From Chrysomallon squamiferum (taxonomy: Eukaryota; Mollusca; Gastropoda; Neomphalida; Peltospiridae): a stretch of 64,000 bases of DNA. This document shows, piece by piece, positions 11,057 to 21,388 of the stretch (positions are counted from its first letter, which is position 1; every line of letters starts with the position of its first letter). The notes under the pieces are model-generated. The model had not been told where the DNA came from. It saw nothing but the letters and a program-made list of their open reading frames with translations, and did not search any database. The DNA lies in NCBI GenBank assembly GCA_012295275.1, contig CM022677.1, forward strand, positions 11,924,532-11,988,531, given 5' to 3'. Made by a program: the position numbers and the translations under genes.

Positions 11057-12105
11057 GTGTGGTGTGACGGAGTTTGGTAGTGTTGGAGATTAGTTCTGTT
11101 GTGTGTATTTTGATTACATTTATTTTACTTGTTTGGTGTTCTCGGTGTTGATGTTGTTTTGGTAGTAATTCATTAAGCACAGTGTCAAGTTCCAGCGGTA
11201 GTCCCAGGCGTTTTTGGAGGGTATGACATGCTGCCACAGTGGCTTTCTTTATGTCTGCATCCGATCTGTTATTGGCGTTGGGGTTGGGGTATCGCAGCGA
11301 TCCCTCTATTAATAGGCCAGTGACAACTCTGAGTAGCTGGAGGGCTGTCACTGGGCTGTCTTTGTTGTTTAGTGCGCCTAGTCGTGTTTGTGTTGTGTTT
11401 GTCCTGGGGGCTGGTGTGTATGAGTGTGTGGCTGACGAGTGAGGGGCGCTAGCTGTGTGTGTGTTTTTGGCCTCCATGTGTTTCAGTGCGTTGTTGTAGG
11501 CCGCACATAGGTGGCTGTGTGTGTGGTGTCGGCCGTTGCAGTTTGAGCATTGGATGGGTTGACGGCTCGGGTTGTCTGGCGTTTTCTTGGGGTGTCTGCC
11601 CCCAGACCTGAAACACGTTGGGTGTCCCCTCAACGACCTGCATCTTTTGGCGTTGTGTCCCCTTCGTTGACACTGGGCGCATTTGATAGGTTGTGCCTCA
11701 AATATCAGCAGTTTCAGTTGTTGCTGTTTGAAAAGGATGTGGTCTACTTTTGTTGTGACAGACAGAGGCACATCCCAGTAGCCGTTGCTCCAGATGGTGA
11801 TGGTCTGAATCGTCACATCTGGGTTTTCTTCTTTTATTATTTTTAGGATTTGTGTGGTTGTTTCTTTAATTGTTGTCATTTTCACCAGTCTTCTTAGGGT
11901 GTGGTCTGTTGCGGTGGTGGTTGCTGTTGGTGTCGCGTGTACTCTTTGTGTTGTGTATTGAGTGTATTCTTGTGGGGTGTTGTTTTGTTGTTGTGGAATG
12001 GATTTTGCCCGTCCAGTTGGTGGTAGGCTCGAGTAAAAGAACTCTCGAGGCCAGATTCTTCCTGGTGTGAGAGTGAGATGCGGAAACTCCTCTGTGTTGT
12101 TTCAT
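11016..12105 (-). pseudogene. LINE ORF1 (gag-like) C-terminal half with zinc knuckles
   Basis: The 11885-11016 frame has a basic leader (ITIWSNGYWDVPLS), a good CCHC knuckle CAQCQRRGHNAKRC, a degraded second knuckle starting PTCFRSGGRH, and a third Cys/His cluster CSNCNGRHHTHSHLC. Three knuckles in tandem are usual for ORF1 of I-type LINEs, where they bind the element RNA. The N-terminal neighbour frame 12105-11866 contains NLASRVLLLEPTTN. The last Thr/His/Gln-rich part overlaps the start of the endonuclease region in another frame. Confidence 0.8.
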
Positions 12106-12146
12106 AGTTTGGGTGGGGGCGTTGGGGGTTTTGTTTTGTGGGGTTA

Positions 12147-13060
12147 TTATGGCGATGTTTGTATTTTTGTTTCGGTGTTGTCGGATTTGTGTTGGTTACT
12201 ACTGTTAAAAAGTCGTTTTTGATTGGTGTTTGTTTGTTTGTTTCTGTATGGTTTCTGTTTCTTTTTTTTTGTTGTTTGGGGTTTACCTGGGTTACGGGTT
12301 CTGCAGTGAAGGTGTAGTCCGCCCCAGGTGCCGTACGCCACCGTTTTGTCCATTTGTTTATGGATGGCTTGACTACTTTTTTGGTCTTGCGAGTAACCAG
12401 GTTCGATGGGGGTATAGGGGTATAGGGTTTTTACGTGGGTGGGTTCCCTCCTCTCTCGAGGTTCCTCTGTACACCTCTCGAGTGTGACACACATCTTTTG
12501 ACACTCTCTGGGGTTGGGCATCAGTTCCATGCTCGTACCCAGTTTGATGAGTGAGCTGTCCGACTCGGCCCTGACGAAGGTGATCTCATCAGACAGCCGG
12601 GTGTGGAATACTGTGTCGTCCAACAGTCGCGAGACGGACTGTTGGAAGAAGATGGCTTCGTACAGAGTCGGGTTTTTTTTGTTAACCAATACCCGCCTCA
12701 GCCCGGGGATAGGTGACTTAGCGGGTCTAGGGGGACTGGCGGACAGTTTGAGGGATTTGTGAGAGCCCTGTTGGGGGACAGCGATGTTAAGCATGTCCAG
12801 GGTAGAAAATCTGTTTGCTGTGCTGACTGGTAGCTGTTCTGCGGGAGATGGGACAGTTCTGGGGGAGATGGGCAGGGAGAGCCGTCAGGTGTCGTCTGTA
12901 CCAGTCCCACGTAGATGACGTCGTTTAATGAGCCGTCAGATGTGTTTCCGTTGTCGATGTCGTCTGGGAAGCCGAGAGAGCAGAAGTCTGGTAGTTCCCT
13001 TTCTGTTTCGCATAGTTTTTTGGGGGAGCCTCGTTCTGCATGTCTATTGATATTACCCAC
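12147..13060 (-). pseudogene. LINE ORF1 N-terminal half, frameshifted
   Basis: The frame 12794-12147 starts MLNIAVPQQGSHKSLK and includes a conserved stretch (FQQSVSRLLDDTVFHTRLS, IKLGTSMELMPNP). An inverted, partial copy of the same segment is at 17255-17687 and preserves the MVNIAVPQQGS start, which supports a true start codon at 12794. A second frame, 13060-12698, overlaps it and is probably the upstream leader. Pro/Ser-rich early residues, no domain I can name. After about 12420 the frame becomes Lys/Gln/Asn-rich and loses resemblance to coding sequence. Confidence 0.65.
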
Positions 13061-13104
13061 TTTTCTGTATTAGATGTGCCGACGTGTTTGGTTGTCTCGG
13101 CAAT

Positions 13105-13437
13105 TTTATAGTTAGTTTAATATAAGTTAGATTGCTTGTTTTTATTTTTAATATAATTATGAGATTACTTATTTACTACAGTTAAAATGTTATAGTTAGT
13201 TTAATATAAGTTAGATTGCTTGTTTTTAATTTTTAATATAATTAGGAGATTACTTATTTACTACAGTTAAAATTTTATAATTAGTTTAATATAAGTTAGA
13301 TTGCTTGTTCTTATTTTTAGGAGAGTACTTATTTACCACAGTTAAAATTTTATAATTAGTTTAATATAAATTAAATCGCTTGTTTTTATTTTTAATATAA
13401 TTAGGAAATTACTTATGTAATATACAGTTAAAATTTC
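13105..13437. repeat. Tandem repeat of about 84 bp, four copies
   Basis: Units begin TTATAGTTAGTTTAATATAA and end TTTACTACAGTTAAAAT. Copies start near 13105, 13190, 13274 and 13350; the third is about 10 bp shorter. The array lies directly upstream of LINE ORF1 on the minus strand, where some LINE families carry promoter monomers. That function is inference. Confidence 0.85.
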
Positions 13438-13439
13438 AA

Positions 13440-13599
13440 CAAAAATATATATATATATTATATACAATTACAAATTATTTAAGTATCGTATTCCTTTTGT
13501 ATCTGACACTATCGAAAGAGAGCAATAAAAAACGTTATTTATTTAGATTTATTTTTGACAGTAACAATCGGAAAACGTTAAAACATTTAGGTAATGATC

Positions 13600-13630
<31 letters not shown>

Positions 13631-14456
13631 TAATGCAGAGTTGGTGTATTAACAAAGACACTGGGGGAGAGGGTTTGAGGTTGAAAAATAGAGAGGTAAC
13701 AAGAGGGAGTTTAAAATTTCGTGCTGGGAAAGTGACTTATGTCGTGCTGGGAGGAGGATAGCATTCCGTTTCTTACCAAATTTGATGTCGGTTGTTGTTC
13801 AGTGTTCGAAACTGAAAATGTAATCCTAAGTGCGAAGAACGCAAAAGGTAAACAGCTAATCCTCCGTATTAAAAAGTGTTCAAACTTGGTGCAGGCGAAG
13901 AGCTCAAAGGCGATTGGCCGCTGTCCGATTCCGTCGTCTGGTTGCTGTTGCGAGTGTGGATTCTTATTGGCTGCAGTGTTTCTCCAGGATGATTGGTCGG
14001 TTCTCGATTCCGTCGACAGGTGGCTGTTAAGCGATCGTTTGGAATGTGTCCGCAGAGCTCTCGAAGGCGATTGGTTGATTGTTGCTTCGTTGTTCGCCAG
14101 TGGTATATCAGTAAAGATCTATTAGACGATTGGTTGGTTTTCGATTCCGTCGATCGCGTTTACAAGGTACAAAAATAACTGATCAAGTAATCCCAAATAC
14201 GGAAGTACGAGTACAAAAAAGTAAGCAAGTATTCCTGATAACTGCACAATAGAATGAAACTACAAGCCCTCGCAATCCCAGTCAAAACAAGTGAACAAGT
14301 GAAACGAGAATGATCCGAGAATGAAACGAGAGTAATCAAAATGCGTGCCGTCTCTAACGAAAAATGACGTTCGATTACGAAAACGTTGAATTACGGAAAC
14401 GTTGAATTACGGAAACCTAATTACGGAAAACCTACTGAAACGTTGACTGATCAAAG
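13440..14456. other. No gene; (TA)n tract and degenerate GATTGG repeats
   Basis: Contains a (TA)n tract (about 13599-13626). A GC-richer part at 13900-14150 holds about four imperfect copies of a GATTGGnn...GATTCCGTCG motif, and 14380-14425 repeats GTTGAATTACGGAAAC. The plus-strand frame of 128 codons at 13739-14125 shows no recognisable domain and is not called. Confidence 0.55.
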
Positions 14457-15036
14457 AGATCTCGTTCAAAACCCGTGCGACTACTTATACACCCATAGTT
14501 ACACCTCTGCAGATAGCCTTTCTGAATTTACTTTGAAGCTTTTAATACCAATTTTGAGTTTCTTAAACCCCACTGTTTCTTAGTTTATTAAATAACGGAA
14601 CTTCCCATAATTATATAAAACAGCTTCTTAATAGCCCATGTACATCTGCTTAGGCTATATTTAGTTTTTCTGTATACACCACCATTTTCTGTCATTAATT
14701 AGGCAAACAGTTATCGACTGTAAAAATATAAATTATAAACTGATTATACAAGATAGCTAAATAAATATTATCGTAATATAATAAGATATTTAAGATAAAA
14801 TGTAGCAGACATTCTGCTTTAATGGGCATATAAAAATAAAGATTTAGTGAATATTCTATAATTCACTACAAAGAAAACAAAATTACAATTAAAAACAAGT
14901 CTGGCAAAGAGGCACTAATGAGGTTGTCACACCGTACCAAGCTCAATAGCAGTGAAAGTTTTTTTTATTTTAGTTGTTTTTTAAATATAGCTACATAGAA
15001 AATACAAACTTTACTGATGAAATACGACACGAAATA
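14457..15036 (-). mobile_element. Putative LINE 5' module, copy B'
   Basis: Near-identical to 4823-5404 in the same orientation. On the minus strand it follows the 3' module of an upstream LINE copy (16821-15316) after about 280 bp and precedes ORF1 of the long LINE. This makes a 3'-end-to-5'-end junction between two copies of related elements. Confidence 0.55.
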
Positions 15037-15205
15037 ATAGTTAATTTTTTGTTTTTTGTTCTTTTATGTATTTGTTTGTCATTGTCATCATCACCAGCAG
15101 CATCATTATTACCATTATTTTCTTGTTATTTTTATGGGCAAAGGGCGTGTACATGAAACGTTAATGAAGCTGTAATAACATGTTGTAGATAACGCTGTAT
15201 CCGAA

Positions 15206-15315
15206 ACACTGTGTTACCTGTAAGTGTGACAGGCCTGCATCAAAGCTGAACAGGCCTACACGTCTACAGACACAGTCAGTGACGAAATCAAAGGCAAGTT
15301 GTGTTAAAAGAAGTA
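15206..15315 (+). repeat. 110-bp inverted repeat, left arm
   Basis: Begins ACACTGTGTTACCTGTAAG and ends GTTGTGTTAAAAGAAGTA. Its reverse complement occurs at 17041-17150 with about two substitutions. It abuts the start of the LINE 3' module A'. No clear target-site duplication was found outside the arms. Confidence 0.9.
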
Positions 15316-16377
15316 TTGCCATCGTTATCGTTGTCGTTATTCAGCGCACGCAATAAGAAGAACGAAGATAAATAGACGTCGGTTCGCCTTTTTTTCTCTT
15401 GTTTTCTTTTTTTTTCTTGTTTTCTTTCTTTCTTTTTCCTTCAAATTTTCAGGCACTGCCGGACAATTCGGCAGTTGCCTCATCTATTGACGAATAACCT
15501 ACCCATTTACAATTGACCAGTTCCTCTTCACATTAAGAATTAGTAAATTCTGTCTTAATTGAAAATAACGACGATTACGATTTAATTTATAAAATGATCA
15601 GACACGTTGTTGTGGTTGTTGTTGCAGTTACTCCGAAAACATCTTTACGAATGGAAGATCGAGCCCACTCCACAGAGAACAGTGTGCCTAGTGTGCGTCG
15701 GTGCCGTGGACTCGGTCTTGCATGCGTTTTTTTGTTCACTGCACCAAAACGAACTCATTTATTAAACGTATTGAACACTGTTGAAAAAAAGCAAATAAAC
15801 CAAATGAAAAAAAACACAACAACTTTTTGGCAGCACCAAGTTCAAACTAAATCCGTATAGAATGATTTTTGGAATCATGCACACAAACGTGGCGGCGGCA
15901 ACTTTGCATCGAATTTAGAGATTATTTTTCTCTGGTAATTTCGACGACTACACGAAACGAGAATTATTAGAGGGAGATAAGCCGTGTAAGGAAATGAAGG
16001 CTGTGACAGTGAACGGATGAAACCCGATGTCTTTTTTTATTTTTATTTATTGATAATTTTTTTTTTTTGGAGTGACCGTGTTGTGTATATCTGATTGTGT
16101 GTGTACGTATGTTATTTCAGCTCGCGCCTGCGTGTGTATGTGTCTGTGTGTGTGTGTGCGTGTGTGTCTGTGTGTGTGTCTGTCTGTGTGTGTCTGTGTC
16201 TGTGTGTGTGTGTCTGTGTCTGTGTGTATGTGTGCGTGTGTGCGTGCGGTTTGAAAAACGTATCTTCCAAAGTAAAATTGAATTGCGAGATCACGACGGC
16301 GCGATGGTGAATGTATTTTCATTTCGATTTTGTTGTTGTTGTTGTTATTACCTTATTGTATCCGGATTGTATTGAGA
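15316..16377 (-). mobile_element. LINE 3' module (copy A'), non-coding part
   Basis: Same order of landmarks as copy A at 366-1836: GCGCACGCAATAAG, a GTTGTTGTTG run, AAACGAGAATTATTAGAGGG, GAGTGACCGTG, a GT microsatellite (about 16130-16250), and CACGACGGCGCGATGG. The GT tract is shorter than in copy A, and the internal partial duplication of copy A is absent. Confidence 0.7.
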
Positions 16378-16821
16378 TCAGATCACGGACTGTCCGAGAA
16401 TATGACTGTGTTTGTTGTTGTTGTGTTTTACCCACAGCATGGCTCTGATGATGGCTACCAATTCGGCCGTATACACCGAAAGGTGATTTCTGATACGGCC
16501 GAATTGTATGCATGTGGGTTTGTTTGTGTCATCTTGGGCTATGAAGGCGAATCCTACTCTCCCGTTGTCTGGGTTTTTGGATCCGTCAGTGTAGATGTGC
16601 GTGTGTTGTTTGTAGTGGTCGTTTGCTGCTGCCAAGAAAATGTCTTTTTTGAACAGTGGGATCTCTGTTTTGTCAGTTTCTCTTTTGATCAGGAAAGGTG
16701 CATCTGGTAGAAACTGCCGGGCTGTCGTCATGGTTACCAAACGTTTTAGCAAACTATCACCCAAGTTACTATGATATGATGGTAGCATCATTCGTTCAGA
16801 GATGAAAAGAAGAATGAACAA
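16378..16821 (-). pseudogene. Truncated LINE RNase H, second copy
   Basis: The minus-strand frame has leader residues (FLPDAPFLIKRETDKTE), then THIYTDGSK and VYTAELVAII, and ends shortly after KHNNNK with a frameshift, at the same place where the copy at 1837-2091 ends. Upstream of about 16740 it passes into ACA/ATA-rich low-complexity sequence. It supplies only the first two of the catalytic residues. Confidence 0.72.
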
Positions 16822-17040
16822 AACACTTCATATGGAAATGAAGAAAAATTATACAACAACAAGAACAACGACAACAACAATAATAATTATAATAATTTTG
16901 ATGATGATGATGATAATGACGGTAATAATAAATAATAACAAGAACAACAATGGATATTTAGCTGGGAAGCCGTTGTCTTTTTTTCGCTACAGACTTCAGT
17001 TCCATTTTACATGTGCAGTGATCACACTTCTGTACTTGTA

Positions 17041-17150
17041 TACTTCTTTTAACACAACTTGCCTTTGATTTCGTCACTGACTGTGTCTGTAGACGTGTAG
17101 GCCTGGTCAGCTTTGATGCAGGCCTATCACACTTACAGGTAACACAGTGT
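17041..17150 (-). repeat. 110-bp inverted repeat, right arm
   Basis: Reverse complement of 15206-15315, from TACTTCTTTTAACACAACTT to AACACAGTGT. Together the arms enclose about 1.73 kb consisting of LINE 3' module A' and low-complexity DNA. Confidence 0.9.
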
Positions 17151-17254
17151 CCCCAAATCCCTAACTGGCCCACAAAATGTCCCAACCGGACTGACCACCG
17201 TTCCGGAGTCCCCCCCCTCCAGCCAAAAGATAAAAATAAAAAATAGAAAACCCA

Positions 17255-17687
17255 CCCAACTGTCCCATCTTCCCCAGAACAGCTACCAGTCAGCACAGCA
17301 AACCGATATTCTACCCTGGACATGGTTAACATCGCTGTCCCCCAACAGGGCTCCCACAAATCACTCAAACTGTCCGCCAGTCCCCCTAGACCCGCTAAGT
17401 CACCAATCCCCGGGCTGAGGCGGGTTTTGTTTAACAAAAAAAAACTCGACTCTGTACGAAGCCATCTTCTTCCAACAGTCCGTCTCGCGACTGTTGGACG
17501 ACACATTATTCCACACCCGGCTGTCTGATGAGATTACCTTCGTCAGGGCCGAGTCGGACAGCTCACTCATCAAACTGGGTACGAGCATGGAACTGATGCC
17601 CAACCCCACAGAGTGTCAAAAGGTGTGTGTCACACTCGAGAGGTGTACAGAGGAACCTCGAGAGAGGAGGGAACCCACCCACGTAAA
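17255..17687 (+). pseudogene. Inverted fragment of LINE ORF1 N-terminus
   Basis: Plus-strand copy of the minus-strand segment 12432-12860. It starts near CAACTGTCCCATCTTCCC, includes MVNIAVPQQGSHKSLK and the FHTRLSDEITFVRAESDSS region (in a second frame after a frameshift near 17445), and stops abruptly at CCACCCACGTAAA. It encodes no complete product. Its opposite orientation means it arose from a separate insertion or from an inversion. Confidence 0.85.
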
Positions 17688-17954
17688 TATTATGTATGAA
17701 AATAATCAGATTCCTATTTTTATTTTTTTTAAATCATTGGTCCATGCTAATGCAGGGCTCGAAATGACCAATCGCCAGGTCACCAAATGCGAGCAAAGTT
17801 CCGTTTAGGCGACTAGGGTGTTAACAAAATTATGGGTTTATCGCCCAACATTTTTTGTAGCAAATATTTAATTCACATAAAAGGATTACACATAATTCCA
17901 TAAGTTGGTGTATCGGCTTACCTTATTTGCCGACATCTATTTATAGACACTAAT

Positions 17955-18225
17955 GCTAAAGTGAAACCAGAGAACATTTCGAACCCATACCTTAAAGAAT
18001 TATCGGTTGGTTAACGGAGCAAGTTAGATTAGTCTATAAGCAAGTGTTTGCTATTGTTTTTCCTTTCTAGTCAAGCATTTATTGGCTAAAGTGAAGACAG
18101 CCAACAAATCTAACGAACTTTTAGACCGTAAAGTTAAAGAATTATCGGTTGGTTAACGGAACAAATTATTATGGGAGATAACTCGATAACCTTGTATTTG
18201 CTACTGTTTTTCCTTTTCAATTCCA
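17955..18225. repeat. Two-copy tandem repeat of about 130 bp
   Basis: Both copies contain CTAAAGTGAA, AAAGAATTATCGGTTGGTTA and TTTGCTANTGTTTTTCCTTT in the same order (first about 17955-18085, second about 18086-18225). The surrounding 17690-18890 has no gene that I can support. Confidence 0.7.
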
Positions 18226-18898
18226 GAAGAGTTACTTATCCAGATTAAAAAAAAATAATAATAAGAATATATAAAAATGAAAATAAAAATAAAATAAAAA
18301 ATACTAAAATGAAAAGTTGCATATTTTGTAGAGCAAAGTCATTGATTTTCTTGTTTGTGTCACATGCTAAACTTTACTCACTGTCGTCATTTCACGTTGA
18401 TTTTATTTGTATTTCTTTTGAAAAATCCAGGTGTATAATACTTATTATAGTATGCCATCGTGAATAATCATCAGCTTGAAAGTTGAAAAGGTCAGTAATA
18501 GATATTCATAAGAAAAGAAAGAGTAAGTTCTTCTCGAGTAATATTATTTATTTATGTTAGAGACGTATAGAATTAAATTTGGAAATAAAAAAAATGTTAA
18601 GTGTTAAATCAATTGTAATATATTTTATCTGGATAAACAAGACTCACTAAAATGATTTTTATATATATATATTTTCATCTAGATTAGCACAGTTATTTTT
18701 AATAATTTACCACTGTATCAGTGTTATAAGAATTTAGATTGTTTTTGTGTTGAAAAGGATATGATACTTCTGGCAGGTCTTTCAACACACTCCTATGAAC
18801 AAAACAGAGAGAACTTGTATGTGTTTTTCATTAGATTTTTTTCTAATTTAGCAGCAGATAATTTGTAATTTCTCCTTCATTTTTATAGAGGACATTTG

Positions 18899-18985
18899 AA
18901 TGTGTGTGTGTGTGTGTGTGTTTGTGTGTGGGTGTGCATCTGTCTGGGTGTGTGTATGTGTGTGTTTGTGTGTGTATGGGTTTAC
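18899..18985. repeat. (TG)n microsatellite
   Basis: Interrupted TG dinucleotide tract that gives spurious Cys-Val frames. Confidence 0.9.
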
Positions 18986-19019
18986 TGGTGTCTGCTTATA
19001 TTTTGTATTGTTTGTTTAC

Positions 19020-19950
19020 AGCATTAGTCAGAACAAACTCACAGCATTGCACACTGAATGGGTTAACTCTGAGAGAGAAAGAATATCATGTGGAAGACAA
19101 TGTAATTCACACACTATTACATGTGAAGACAGAGAAAGAATAGTTCAATTTCTGTAGCATTTTCCTCAAGATTATGACTAATTTTGTTCGAGTCAGTCAC
19201 AGGAACAAAAGGAGTAATTTGAAAATACTGTCTACATGTGAGACTAAATCTTCACTTTGGAGTGAGAATCAACAGACTGCTATTGCACAGGGTAAGAATT
19301 CATTTTAATAATGTGTAATTTCTGTAACAGATCAAGTGATATTTACTGGAATCTGTTCTGAAACATATTTAAAGGAGTAAATATAATTTTAAGTATATTG
19401 TATGAATTCTTAGATTAATTGATTTTCTATTGCATATGCTTTTGTTTGCTATTTTAAATTTTGTTTTGTTTTCTATTTTTAAGAAAAAGCTGTCTTCTTC
19501 AGTTTGATGTCACTGACATTGATTTTTAATGTTTTTTAGGTCATCATTTATCATGGAACATGTTATTTTTATTGTCCCAAAACAGATCTGTGCTGGCAGT
19601 CCTAACAATGAGAAGATAGAGCAAACTGCCAGTCTTCCAGCAGAAGAGAAAATGAGAGTGTTTGGAGAGCAATTTGAGCATCTACACATTGTGGAAGCAG
19701 AAAGAAAAGTTATAACACATTGGTAGACAAGTGTAAAATTGTAATTTCTGCAGCTGATATAATCTGTCTTGGTCAACATCATCCCAGTTCATTTCCTGCT
19801 ACAGTCTGCCATTTTTTTTGTAACTTTGAACAGAAAGTTCACATTCCAAACAGCCCACTCCAGCCAGAACCAGTTTACTTCATTGTGTCAAGAAAATGTG
19901 TAATTTTAAAAATATGTGTCAGCAAATCTATCAGTTGGCGAGTCAGTTAA
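19020..19950 (+). pseudogene. Broken copy of a multi-copy 'DLCW' family protein, probably transposon-derived
   Basis: Pieces of one protein appear in order but in different frames: NRNKRSNLKILS-like residues with SETKSSLW character (about 19160-19290), a candidate donor at CAG|GGTAAG near 19290, KTDLCWQS (about 19577-19600), ASLPAEEKMRVFGEQFEHL then VEAERKV (19640-19720), and VHIPNSPLQPEPVYFIVSRK (about 19840-19900). From memory, uncharacterised multi-copy invertebrate proteins share DLCWxCQ, a Leu-rich 'EHL..ERxxY' helix and a 'HYPxxPLQPGPIYFxTPRKC' stretch; some look transposase-like. Stops and frame changes make this copy non-functional. The exact family name is uncertain. Confidence 0.5.
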
Positions 19951-20199
19951 TCTGTTAATTAATTAATTTATATAATTATTTTGTGTTGGTATATTTGCTT
20001 TTTGTTTTATTTGTTACTGTGTATGCTATTTATTCTCTTTGTTACTGTGTATGCTGTTTATTTTTTGAATTCTATTTTATATTATGTTTTTGAATTTATT
20101 TAGTCAACCATTTATATCTGTTTATTTGTTTGAATTAAAGTTTGGCTCTCAGTTTTTCACTGTTGCTATCCAGATGTTTTTGAGTGTAAATTCAATTTT

Positions 20200-21060
20200 T
20201 AATTCATTGAAAAAGTAATGGAGCATATGGACAGAATTTGAACAGAGAACTAAGTAATGTTTCATGGTTTCAGAAATTCCACATCTACAGTTTGGTGTTG
20301 TGTTTATTTTGTGTTTGATTTTGATTGAGTTTAGATTGGTGGAGTAGCAGATTCTGAGTGTGGTAAGGTTGTTGTTATGTAGTTTGTTACTAAAATAATT
20401 TTGGGTTTTGATGATGAATGATGTAACTTTTGTTTATTTTATTTGTTTACTAATATAACATTCACCAACTCTGTTCTCCATTTCAATATGGCTGACTGTT
20501 GTTTAAAAACTGGACTGTTGTGAAAGGTATGTTTTAATTGTTGTCTTGTTTTTTTTCACTCATTTGGCTTTGTGTTGTTATTGTTGTTGATGTGCAGACT
20601 GTTTTACTATTTTGCTGAGTCAGAGTTTCAGGATTAGTGAAGGTAATTTCCAGTAAGAAAATGTTGATCCCAGATGTTTACACTGGGACCAAAAGCCTTT
20701 AAGTTTTGTGTTCATCTGTAAATAAATTTTCCTTCGGTTGTCACTTTTTGTTATGATTTCTGCTGTTTTGCTGATTGAGGAGATTTGTGACTTGATAAGA
20801 TATCTCAGTTTTTTTTCTGTTTGGAGATTGGCTTTGTTCTGTATGTGTATGCTGTGGTATATATGTTTGTTTGTAAGGATACCAGAATGTCCACTTTTTT
20901 ATTATTTTCCATTCAGGGTTTTGTCTGAGAGTTTGTTGGTGATTTATAATGTTTTTTTATTTATCGCCTTTTGCTTCTGGTCAACTTTTTCTTTTTTTAA
21001 AATCAAATTTGGCCTTTTTAACCTGCTGTATTTTGAAAATCCTAATTTTCATTTTTGAAT
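20200..21060 (-). pseudogene. Ancient, internally deleted LINE remnant
   Basis: On the minus strand, 20640-20860 resembles the ORF at 4161-4610 (KLRYLIKSQISSISKTAEI against KLRYLLEAQIHIIDKTTKV, then a YLQMNTK-like stretch). 20200-20420 resembles the C-terminal finger region of the LINE at 7.2-7.5 kb (shared GGTGGAGTAGCAG/GTTGTTGTTNTGTAGTTTG-type wording on the plus strand). RT and endonuclease are missing between them. The similarity is by eye and weak. Confidence 0.4.
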
Positions 21061-21344
21061 CATCTGAGTTAATGTTTTTTATGTCTTCCATGGTTATTTT
21101 TTTTATAGGTGGTTTGTTGTTGTTTGTCCTGGTTCTGAAAGTTTAATGTGTGCAGTTGTGTGTATAATTCAGTGTTAATTATGTGTCTCTATTTACTTCA
21201 ACACGCACACATACACATACACACTTAAATATACAAACACACATACACATATTATTTTATTTAGTGTTTTATTTTTATATTTTCATTTCTTAGTTGGTTA
21301 CATTGCAAAGTTAAAAATGTTTCTTCCTTTTAACTGTTATAATT

Positions 21345-21345
21345 A

Positions 21346-21385
<40 letters not shown>

Positions 21386-21388
21386 GTA
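21345..21388. repeat. (TTA)n microsatellite
   Basis: About 14 TTA units. The flanking 21060-22460 otherwise shows only AT-rich sequence, CA-rich patches (21200-21250, 22020-22060, 22150-22200) and no supported gene. Confidence 0.9.

Larger units (their letters stand above)
6650..13100 (-). mobile_element. I-superfamily-type non-LTR retrotransposon, near full length, decayed
   Basis: On the minus strand the order is ORF1 with zinc knuckles (about 12.8-11.0 kb), AP endonuclease (about 11.05-10.18 kb), reverse transcriptase (about 9.98-8.5 kb), RNase H with a C-terminal Cys/His finger (8.53-7.21 kb), and a tail containing a 33-bp minisatellite (7.12-6.76 kb). This order and the RNase H place it in the I superfamily; Nimb-like or I-like cannot be separated by eye. 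At least three frame breaks interrupt ORF2 and several interrupt ORF1. A 4-copy tandem repeat (13105-13437) precedes ORF1, and the putative 5' module B' lies further upstream. Confidence 0.85.

Noticed and set aside
13739-14125. 128-codon plus-strand frame starting MSCWEEDSIPF
   Set aside because: It spans imperfect GATTGG-type repeats, has no domain, and disappears into the LINE 5' region. Composition alone can explain it.
366-16740. Copies A and A' as long terminal repeats of a 14-kb LTR element
   Set aside because: They carry RNase H coding sequence and long microsatellites, lack TG...CA ends and a primer-binding site, and the interior holds non-LTR elements rather than gag-pol with integrase.
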